From NCBI RefSeq assembly GCF_014633365.1, contig NC_068351.1:18465366-18529365 (forward strand): a stretch of DNA of 64,000 bases, read 5' to 3'. The notes beneath the pieces were generated by a model. It did not search any database. It had not been told where the DNA came from and saw only the letters and a program-made list of their open reading frames with translations. How positions within the stretch are numbered: position 1 is the stretch's first letter; every line of letters starts with the position of its first letter. The stretch is from Diospyros lotus (taxonomy: Eukaryota; Streptophyta; Magnoliopsida; Ericales; Ebenaceae). Made by a program: the position numbers and the translations under genes. Shown piece by piece: positions 1 through 7,491 of the stretch.

Positions 1-311
1 TTTGTAAAAATTTTGTTATAATTATACCCTTCTTTTGATCTTAAAAATGGTTTAAATTAGATATTAATATATATTTTATGGTTATATGCAAGTTTAAATT
101 GAAAAATGAATGAAATGAAATTTTAAAGTAAAATTTAATAATAATAATAATAATATATAAAATTATATATAATACATATACATCATTATATGCACGCATG
201 TAATATATATATATATATATAATATAATCTAATATATATATGTGCCATGTGTAATACATATATATAATATATAATTTATTAATAACATTAAATTATTATT
301 ATTTTTTTTTT

Positions 312-500
312 AGGCATGAAGAATTCAAGCCCATGAAGACTTAAAGTCCATGAAGAATTCAAATCCATGAAGAAATCAAATCCATGAAGAAATCAAGTCC
401 ATGAAGAATTAAAGTCCATGAAGAATTCAAATCCATGAAGAAATCAAATCCATGAAGAAATCAAGTCCATGAAGAATTCAAGCCCATGAAGAATTAAGGC
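312..500 (+). repeat. 18-bp tandem repeat in the LTR
   Basis: About ten head-to-tail copies of an 18-bp unit of the form CCATGAAGAAATCAAATC, with small variants, lie upstream of the LTR TATA box. The same block recurs in the 3' LTR at about 7816-8001. Confidence 0.85.
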
Positions 501-853
501 CCAATTTGAACAACCCATGGAAAATATTATTTTGAGAAGGCCCAAGGATTATTTTTAATCCTAATGAAGATTAAAAACCAATTTATAGAAATCTATTTTT
601 ATTTTTTATGTGAGAGCTTTATTAGGTGTGTTTTTTAGCTAAAATCCATTTAACTATTAGGTGGATGTTATAGCTAAAATCCATTTAACTTTATGAGTGC
701 TTTATTAGATATGTATTTTAGCTAAAATCCATTTAATATTAGGTGTGTATTATAGCTAAAATCCATTTAACTTTAAGTGTGTGAGTGCCCATTAGATATA
801 ATTATGTCTAATTGAATAATTGAAATTGTGTGGTTTGTATTGCATCTTGTGGC

Positions 854-862
854 CTATAAATA
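854..862 (+). promoter_or_regulatory. TATA box of the 5' LTR
   Basis: GGCCTATAAATAGATCAC is a textbook plant TATA box, followed about 45 bp later by AATAAA. It would drive the genomic RNA of the element. An identical copy is in the 3' LTR near 8356-8364. Confidence 0.75.
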
Positions 863-2088
863 GATCACTTGATTGCATTTGTAAGTGTGATTATTATTCT
901 TGAATAAAAGTTTAGTTGTTTCCTTATAATTCTCTCTTTGAGAATTGTTCTTGTTCTTTCTCATTTTCTTTAATACTTTCTCTTATAATCTTACTTTTTT
1001 CTTTCTTCTTTTAAATTCTTATGTCATTTATTATTACTTTATTATTCACCGCCTAAATGGCCGGTTAATTTGTGCCTTTAAATTTCTGTAATTTTAATTC
1101 TTGTCATTTAATTATTCACCGCCTAAATGGCCGGTTAGTTTATGCCTTTAAATTTCTGCAATTTTAATTCTTGTCATTTAATTATCCACCGCCTAAATGG
1201 CCGGTTAGTTTATGCCTTTAAATTTCTTGTCATTTAAATTCTGTTATTTAAATTACGTCATTTAAATTTATGTCAATTAACTTTCAAATAAAAATGAGTA
1301 GTTAAATCTAATCTTGGGTTAAGGCAAGGACAGTGTCCAACGCCAATGATTCCCAAAGAAAGCTGCGCTTTAAATAAGTAACATTAATTTAAATTTCAGT
1401 ATGAGTGTGTATTAATTATTAAAAAATCACTAGGTTTGGATTGGAGCGTAAGCCTAACTTAGAGCTTTCATGCCATGTATGAGAATTACTAGAACTGGAA
1501 ACGCTATCATACCCAAATCCAGATGATTAATTTAGTTGTTTTGTATATTAATTGTAATTGAATTTATGGTAGTTGCTTAAATTAGAATCCCGCATATCAT
1601 GTATGGGGATTGCTTAACCTAGAACTATCATCATCTCTAATTGCATTTAATAACAAATCCTCATATCTGAAATTAAATTAATGTTGCTAATCTTTTATGC
1701 TAAAATTTGAGAATCAACGGGTTGGTACTGAAATTGTTTTAACTCAAGCACTATCCAAATTCATATTTTTACGTTTAATGTTTATTTCAATTTTTGCCTT
1801 ACTTTATTTTCTAGTATCTGTTGTCTAAAAACAAAACCATAAAAAATCTTGTTGTCAATTTGTCCAAATGCGTGTGCGTGTGTGTGACATTCTTTTTCTT
1901 TTGCCATAAATAAATCTCTCAGTGGACGACCTGGATTCATCCAGAAAATATAAATATAAATTTGGACTACAACTGCACTCGTACACTGGCGAGTATAAAC
2001 CTCTCACTAAAATAAAAAAAATATAAAAGTTTTATTATGATTTGTTTTTATTGTGTTTTAATTGCAGGGTGAGAGTGCAGTCAAATTT

Positions 2089-2106
2089 TGGCGCCGTTGC
2101 CGGGGA
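2089..2106 (+). other. Primer binding site, tRNA-Asp
   Basis: TGGCGCCGTTGCCGGGGA begins five bases after the LTR end. It is complementary to the 3' end of plant tRNA-Asp including CCA. This primer choice is known from the Athila/Tat group of Ty3 elements and differs from the tRNA-Met site of the other elements in this window. Confidence 0.9.
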
Positions 2107-2314
2107 GATTAAGACAAAAACAAAAAGAAAAAAATAAAAAATAAAAAATAAAAAAAGAATAAGCATCTCTTGATAAAATCGGTAACTCTATTTCTCTTTT
2201 ACTTTATTTTTGTTTGTGCATTGTATATGAGACTGAGATCAGGTAGAATTTTGAAACAGTATTTTCATATCATTCTGAGTCTTTACCTGCAATTGGATTG
2301 TCAACTTTACACTC

Positions 2315-3544
2315 ATGTCTCAAAATTACTACAATCTGTCTGCACAAGATACTTATCATGATGAAAATTATCATTTTGAATCTGATTTGTCTAGACCTCT
2401 TAAGGATTATCTATACCCTCTTAGGCAAACCACTTTTGATTTGCAATCAGACACTACCCATTTGTTACCCACTTACCATGAAATTGAGGTTTGGTGTGCT
2501 GTGTGTGAGACTTCAGCTCATTTAACGGATGACTGCCCTATAATACCTGCTTTTAAGGAGGTATTGTACGGTCAATCCAGTTACACACACACACACAACT
2601 ATGAGAGAATGTATTACCAGAACCATGAGGAAAACTACCATTCGGACTTTGATGCATATCACCTTAATTCACACTTTCATCCAAATTTCTCATGGGAAAA
2701 TGATTTTGTAGCCCAACCACATGAGCACTTCCTTTCCCAGCCTCAATCATTTCAAACTAATGAAGGGTCTACATTCGATGCATATCAACCCCCTCATGGG
2801 AGTTCATTAGAAGATACCTTCAATCTATTTATGCAAGGCCAAATGGAAATTTTTACACAAATGTCCAAATGTCAAGAACATACCATTAGAGTTACAGAGG
2901 ACATTAGGAACCAATTGACACAGCTAACACAGACTTTGAGCATGTCAGAGCCTGTCCATCCCAACTCACTCCAAATCCCATTAATAAAACCCATCATCAA
3001 AAGTGAAAGTCAGGAGCAGGACATAGGAGTGATTGTCTTAAGGAATGGAGAAATAATTGATAAACTTGATGCCCCTAGGACAGTACACCCTTTGGTGCAA
3101 GAAGAGAGAGTGGTTGATCACAGTGAGGTAGATGTCAATGAAGCCTTGGAGGAAGAAAAAGACCAAAATGATGTAAGAAAAGAAGAAACCTGGGAGGAAG
3201 AAGAGGATAAAATTCGAGAGCCAAAATGTGAAAAAATCATAAGTTTATCCACATTTACCCCTCAATTTCTATCTTTTAGGTTAGTCGATATTATTGAGGA
3301 TCAAATTAAACCAAACACGTGTGAGATGTTTGTGCAAATTAATGTGCCATACGCGGATATAATAAAACCAACACCTCCGGACGATATATTTTCAAAATAT
3401 ATATGTGCATTCATGAGAAAAATCAATTTATATAATTTTGAAAATAACTTTAAAAGTGGTGTAGTGAATGGGAGATATTATACGATTAGGTGGGCAACCA
3501 CTCATTTGATCCTTAACTGGAAGAAAAGAAAAAAAAAATTCTAA
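2315..3544 (+). CDS. gag: Athila-type Gag-like protein (nucleocapsid half)
   Basis: A 409-aa ORF that follows the primer site by about 200 bp. A single zinc knuckle is visible at residues 61-74 (C61, C64, H69, C74; spacing CX2CX4HX4C). Downstream are HPNFSW (about residues 124-129), which recurs in Athila Gag proteins, a linker with coiled-coil-like features, a LRNGEIIDK stretch resembling the LRSGK motif of these proteins, and a very acidic segment (about 265-310). The N-terminal capsid-forming domain usual for Athila Gag is not seen, so the protein is shorter than a full Gag and may only package RNA. The ORF runs through half of a 56-bp tandem duplication and ends in a Lys-rich tail. There is no Pol after it. 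The start is the first ATG of the long frame. Confidence 0.7.
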   Translation: MSQNYYNLSAQDTYHDENYHFESDLSRPLKDYLYPLRQTTFDLQSDTTHLLPTYHEIEVWCAVCETSAHLTDDCPIIPAFKEVLYGQSSYTHTHNYERMYYQNHEENYHSDFDAYHLNSHFHPNFSWENDFVAQPHEHFLSQPQSFQTNEGSTFDAYQPPHGSSLEDTFNLFMQGQMEIFTQMSKCQEHTIRVTEDIRNQLTQLTQTLSMSEPVHPNSLQIPLIKPIIKSESQEQDIGVIVLRNGEIIDKLDAPRTVHPLVQEERVVDHSEVDVNEALEEEKDQNDVRKEETWEEEEDKIREPKCEKIISLSTFTPQFLSFRLVDIIEDQIKPNTCEMFVQINVPYADIIKPTPPDDIFSKYICAFMRKINLYNFENNFKSGVVNGRYYTIRWATTHLILNWKKRKKKF

Positions 3545-3612
3545 AAAAAAAATAAACTCATTTGATCCTTAACTGGAAGAAAAGAAAAAAAAAATTCTAA
3601 AAAAAAAATAAA
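3501..3612 (+). repeat. 56-bp tandem duplication at the gag end
   Basis: The segment starting CTCATTTGATCCTTAACTGG occurs twice, at 3501 and 3557, so the period is 56 bp. The first copy encodes the last residues of the gag-like ORF and its stop codon. Confidence 0.9.
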
Positions 3613-3804
3613 TAAATAAAAATATAATAAAATAATTTTATATATATATATATATACATATAAGTTGTTCCTTTTCTTCATTACTTAACTAGTGTTTCTC
3701 TATGTGCAGTCGAAATAAAATTTCTCCATACGAGTTTATGTATTGAAGACCGCCAGGTATGCCTATCTTCTATCATTTTATTGCCAATTGAGGACAATAC
3801 GCAA

Positions 3805-3822
3805 TTTAAGTTTGGGGGTAAG
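3805..3822 (+). other. Internal polypurine-tract-like sequence 1
   Basis: TTTAAGTTTGGGGGTAAGG follows a GAGGACAATACG stretch. In autonomous Athila/Tat elements a similar tract lies after pol. Here it comes soon after gag, which fits deletion of the whole pol region between 3544 and this point. Confidence 0.55.
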
Positions 3823-3899
3823 GTGTCTACAAAATTTTACCTAAAAAAAAAAAAAAAAAAAATTTAAAACAAAATTAATTAAAAAAAAAAATTGAATTG

Positions 3900-4291
3900 A
3901 GAGAGACAAAATTGACGCTGGTGGTAGCCATCTTTTCTTGGGCAGTGCAATCACACTGCCCTATAAAGAAAGAAGGCACACTGCCAAATGTTGAAAACAG
4001 AGGCGCCGAGCGTTGAAAAAAAAAAAAGGCACACTGCCAAATGTTGAAAAATGAGACGCTAAACGACGTCAAGTCTGACGGTGCAATTATGGCATGCCTC
4101 GAGTCGAGTGTAGAATAGTGATGCCCATTGCTCTATAAGAGACTCCATATCTGTATGAGGCAAGTCACCCTTCTTGAGCTCAATCTTCTCTCCTTTGTGT
4201 TATTCTCCGATCAGGTACTCTCATCCCTTTTGTAAAGTTTATAGTTCTTTACTTTCTTCTTAGTATAATTTTTTTTTTTAAAAAAAAAAAA
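3900..4291 (+). promoter_or_regulatory. Candidate internal promoter and leader of the carried genes
   Basis: This gene-free stretch holds two TATA-like boxes (CTATAAAGA at 3961-3969 and CTCTATAAGA at 4131-4140). Two TGACG half-sites lie close together (GACGTCA at 4065-4071 and TGACG at 4076-4080), about 55-65 bp before the second TATA. That arrangement resembles an as-1 bZIP site. A perfect 7-bp inverted repeat, GGCAGTG...CACTGCC, lies at 3941-3960, and a 54-bp duplication containing GGCACACTGCCAAATGTTG lies at about 3970-4050. A pyrimidine-rich leader follows to the ATG at 4292. Promoter activity is inferred, not shown. Confidence 0.4.
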
Positions 4292-4837
4292 ATGGATCTT
4301 TATCTCTCAAAAATTCACAAGGACTATCCATCTCTCCCGCAGAATGATTTGAAAAAAATTTATGTTGCTAGGTGTGAAAGACTTAGGTTGTTGACGCTTA
4401 ATAACATCCCTGAAGATATTCGTTGGCTGATCGAAGCAAAAGTTCGATTAGCTGGTGAAACTTCACCTAGTTTTAAGCATTTTCCAGGCTTAGGGAAGAG
4501 TAGTTTTGCGAAGAAAAGAAGAGCGAAAAGAGTGAATGGTTGTTACAAATGTGCTCGATGGACCTGTAACACACGATGCAAATCTGTGGGGTTTACGTCC
4601 ATAAATCGAGAAGATAAAATTAGTTTCATAAAGGATGGACTGAGTAAGGAGTCTCTGGATGATATCCGATTGACTCTTGAGACGCATCCATGTGAAATAG
4701 TGCAAAGAGAACTTCTTGCTTTATGGACCCAGTTCAGAAGTGACCACCAACGCTATAGTCTTGGGAATCTGACTAAAAACGACCCTGTTTGCCAATCTAT
4801 AAGAAAATTGGATGGGAAGCTTATCCCCGCTTCATAG
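4292..4837 (+). CDS. Unknown 181-aa basic, Cys-rich protein in the retrotransposon
   Basis: I do not recognise the family. The ORF is intact and begins after an A-rich leader. Residues 74-80 (KKRRAKR) form a strongly basic patch that could be a nuclear-localisation or RNA-binding signal. It is followed at once by C84, C87, C92 and C96 (CX2CX4CX3C), which could bind zinc. The C-terminal half is predicted-helical and charged. A basic patch directly followed by a small Cys cluster is also the layout of small nucleic-acid-binding proteins of some plant RNA viruses, but I see no alignment strong enough to claim homology. It lies 167 bp upstream of the LOG-like ORF, on the same strand. DNA for residues of about 114-133 recurs in shortened form downstream of LOG at 5681 and 5841. 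Confidence 0.6.
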   Translation: MDLYLSKIHKDYPSLPQNDLKKIYVARCERLRLLTLNNIPEDIRWLIEAKVRLAGETSPSFKHFPGLGKSSFAKKRRAKRVNGCYKCARWTCNTRCKSVGFTSINREDKISFIKDGLSKESLDDIRLTLETHPCEIVQRELLALWTQFRSDHQRYSLGNLTKNDPVCQSIRKLDGKLIPAS

Positions 4838-5004
4838 AAAGTGTTTAAGCCGTTTCTGGACGTAAAACCAGAGGAAGATGTGAGCCACAATCACAACTAC
4901 TTATACATACGCATGATTTTTGTTTGTATTTATTTCTTGTTGAATTGTTGTATAGCTACTTTTGATAGCCAAACTTCTTTTCAGGACATACAAAAGGAAC
5001 AAAC

Positions 5005-5664
5005 ATGGAAGGCCAGTTAGTTCGTCGAATCAATACCATATGTGTACTTTGTGGCTCTCAACTTGGGAGCGATATTTGTTACGCACTTGCAGCGAGCGAA
5101 CTTGGTAAAAAATTAGGAGAGAAAAAAATTAATTTGGTATATGGAGGGGGAAGTCGTGGATTGAATGGTTATGTTTCACAAGCTGTACATCTTGGAAATT
5201 CATCTGTGGTAGGTATAATGCCAATCCCTTTAGCTGAACCACATATTTCCGGGATTACACGCGGTCAACTTATAGAAACGACTTCTATGTCTGAGCGCAT
5301 GGCTTGTAAGATTTATCAGTCAGATGCCTTCATTGCTTTACCGGGAGGTTTTGGAACACTTGAAGAAATCTTTTGTATAATCTCCTGGGCCAAGAGTAAT
5401 CTCCATACCAAACCTATTGGACTTTTAAATGCTAACCATTTTTTCGATGGGTTACTCTCTTTTCTTGATCAGGCTGTGGACCAACAGTTCATTTCTCGTT
5501 CAGCAAGAAAGATTCTCATTTCTGCATCCACCATTGATAAGCTGCTAGAGAAATTACATGCTTATGTTCCACAGTACGATCCTTATGAGCCTCGGATAGA
5601 CTGGTCTAAGGCAATTAGTAACAAGCGCCAAAGGGGTCCGATTAATTTAGATTTATCACTGTGA
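5005..5664 (+). CDS. LOG: LOG-like cytokinin riboside 5'-monophosphate phosphoribohydrolase, carried by a retrotransposon
   Basis: A 219-aa ORF, close to the usual length of plant LOG proteins. LOG enzymes remove ribose 5'-phosphate from cytokinin nucleotides to release active free-base cytokinin. The Rossmann-like fold signatures are present: CVLCGS near residue 13, YGGGSRGLNG at 46-55 (family form YGGGSxGLMG), Arg98 in SMSER, SDAFIALPGG at 106-115 and PGGFGTLEE at 113-121, the hallmark PGGxGTxxE. Residue 99 is Met where plant LOGs usually have Lys, and the C-terminal tail is divergent. The gene has no introns, whereas plant LOG genes have several, so it was probably captured from mRNA. It is intact inside a young retrotransposon that lacks pol, which suggests it is kept by selection on the element. 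The ATG at 5005 matches the family N terminus. Catalytic activity is inferred. Confidence 0.9.
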   Translation: MEGQLVRRINTICVLCGSQLGSDICYALAASELGKKLGEKKINLVYGGGSRGLNGYVSQAVHLGNSSVVGIMPIPLAEPHISGITRGQLIETTSMSERMACKIYQSDAFIALPGGFGTLEEIFCIISWAKSNLHTKPIGLLNANHFFDGLLSFLDQAVDQQFISRSARKILISASTIDKLLEKLHAYVPQYDPYEPRIDWSKAISNKRQRGPINLDLSL

Positions 5665-5680
5665 GAAATGCTCTTTATTA

Positions 5681-5883
5681 AGATGGCTGAGTAAGGAGTA
5701 CTTTTTGTACTCTTGAGACGCATCTAGTTATTGTACACCTTGCAGGATTTTTCTTGGTTGTGTTCTTTAAAAAAAAAACAAAAAAAAAAAAAAAAACAAA
5801 AAAACAAAACTGTGGAATTTTGTTAGCAAAGTCTATGATAAGGTGGCTGAGTAAGGAGTACTTTTTGTACTCTTGAGACGCAT
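5681..5883 (+). repeat. Two hairpin-bearing copies of a piece of the 181-aa ORF
   Basis: The sequence GGCTGAGTAAGGAGTAC, TTTTT, GTACTCTTGAGACGCAT occurs at about 5685-5722 and again at about 5845-5882. Its two ends match 4640-4686 inside the 181-aa ORF, where about 20 coding bases occupy the middle. In the copies the middle is replaced so that GAGTAC/GTACTC forms a 6-bp stem with a T5 loop. An A-rich stretch (5768-5809) separates the copies. Confidence 0.8.
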
Positions 5884-7475
5884 TTTGCTTATCTTATGAC
5901 TTGCATGAAATTTTTATTTTGGTGTGAAAATATAAATATATATATATATGGTGTGCTCATTTGTTGTTTAAGTTTTAGCAGTTCACAGCAAAATGAACTT
6001 GTGGAGTTACAGGTATTCCTAACAACCCTAATTTATTACTGCAATTCAAGTTGGGGGGTGTAAGGTTTAGTTATGAATTATCTGGTTCATATTTAACTGT
6101 GAGTTTGCTATTGCTAGTTTGTAGTCTTGTGTAAATTGATTATCTTTATCTGCTCTTATTAAAAAAAAAAAATTGTGTTTTAAATAATGCTATTCCTAAA
6201 GTTTTGAAGTTATGCACTGATAGCCGGTTAAGTTTGCAATACGAAACATGGATGCATTGATTTCTTATTTGAAAACGTATGTGCATTAGAATAAGTAATT
6301 TGCATTCATCGGGGATTCAAAATTTAAAAATTGGTTATCGGTCATAAAGTCAAAGGTAACAGTAATTAACTGATTAGTACATTGTATGATCCCTCAACAG
6401 AAGTGGAGACTATTACCCAAGTAAGTGTTTGAGCCTAATAACCATTAATTCTGAGTGAAATAACACTTACTCTAAATATGCTCTCTTGTTTATCTTATCT
6501 TTTCAATGGCTTCAAAATATCAATTCGCTTTGAATGTCTAGTATGATAGCGGATGAATTTGACTGGTTTCAAACTTTGACTTAGATGACTGAGAACCATG
6601 ATAGGGGGATCAATTTCTTTCAGTTTGAGCCTATTAAACCTTTTTCTTTCTTTAAATTAACCTCCCTTGCTATCCCATTTGAGCCATTTGTAGTACAATT
6701 TCTTTCGTTACTCTCGGTTAACCCATAACCATATGAATTTTATCCAACCTGGTGTGATTTTGGGAATTAATTTGTCTTTCTATTTTCATATTTAAAGAGA
6801 AAAAGAAAAAAAAAAAAGAGAAAAAAAAAAGAAGAAAAAAAAAAAAAAAAAAGGGCAAATTCTCTTAGCTATTCAGCATAACTGTTTCAAAATAAATGCT
6901 AAAAAAAAAAAAAAAAAATCCCGACACACCCTTTGCACACTCTACATTTTCTTTGACAACCCGTATTAACCTTATAGCCCCATTACAACCCAGTCTGGTC
7001 CTTGTTGATGCTATAAATCATGTGATCTCAGAATTCGAGTTTGGAGTAGGGAATCATGTTTAAATTCAGAAGTTACTCATCTAGAGCATTATTCCAATCA
7101 TGAAGCTATGTCAATTTCCCTGTTCTTTCATGAAAATACGTTCCTTGTATTTGGGATGGCACCGAGTTTTGAACTTGTTTTGCATTTACTCTTATAACGG
7201 TGCACCCCCTTGTGTGTACACCTGAGGAATCCTTTTTATTGGAGAGAAAATCCATAGTAAGATTTGAAGTCAAAACTTCGAGGGAGTAAGTCTGTGTGTT
7301 GGTTATCCTAATTTCCATTCCTGAGATTATATGACCTTTAACCAAAAATCTGATTTAGAATGCTAAATTATTTATTCAATTTTACGCATTTCGGTTTCAA
7401 ATTTGAAATTTTTACATTCATACAGTTATTAAAGCTTGGCATGTGTATAATCTGATTGCTAAGGGACTAGCAATG
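5884..7475 (+). other. 3' noncoding region of the Athila-type element
   Basis: No supported ORF. A second polypurine-tract-like sequence (CAAGTTGGGGGGTGTAAGG) lies at about 6046-6064. A-rich simple sequence lies at about 6797-6853 and 6901-6918. The region looks like the long untranslated 3' segment of Athila elements. Confidence 0.6.
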
Positions 7476-7491
7476 TTTAAGTTGGGGGGTA
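7476..7491 (+). other. Polypurine tract
   Basis: TTTAAGTTGGGGGGTA directly precedes the 3' LTR, where plus-strand DNA synthesis is primed. It is nearly the same as the two internal copies near 3806 and 6047. Confidence 0.85.

Larger units (their letters stand above)
1..2083 (+). repeat. 5' LTR (left edge cut by the window)
   Basis: It matches 7507-9585 almost base for base and ends in GTGCAGTCA just before the primer site. It contains three blocks of tandem repeats: an 18-bp unit around CCATGAAGAA (about 312-500), a unit around GCTAAAATCCATTTAA (about 638-770), and a 70-bp unit with CACCGCCTAAATGGCCGGTT (about 1045-1220, three copies). A TATA box lies at 854-862 and AATAAA at 903-908. Confidence 0.93.

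Noticed and set aside
312..500. Regular 18-bp repeats that could suggest a CRISPR-like array
   Set aside because: The units are head-to-tail with no unique spacers and lie in an LTR of a plant retrotransposon.
4215..4263. CAG|GTACTC ... CTTCTTAG as a leader intron before the 181-aa ORF
   Set aside because: It would be only 49 bp, shorter than plant introns normally are.
5685..5722. Stem-loop followed by A-rich DNA read as a transcription terminator
   Set aside because: Bacterial-type terminators do not apply in this nuclear plant context. It is reported as a repeat only.
7106..7345. 79-aa open frame on the minus strand in the Athila-type element
   Set aside because: No recognisable domain and antisense to the element. 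The region looks like 3' noncoding retrotransposon DNA.
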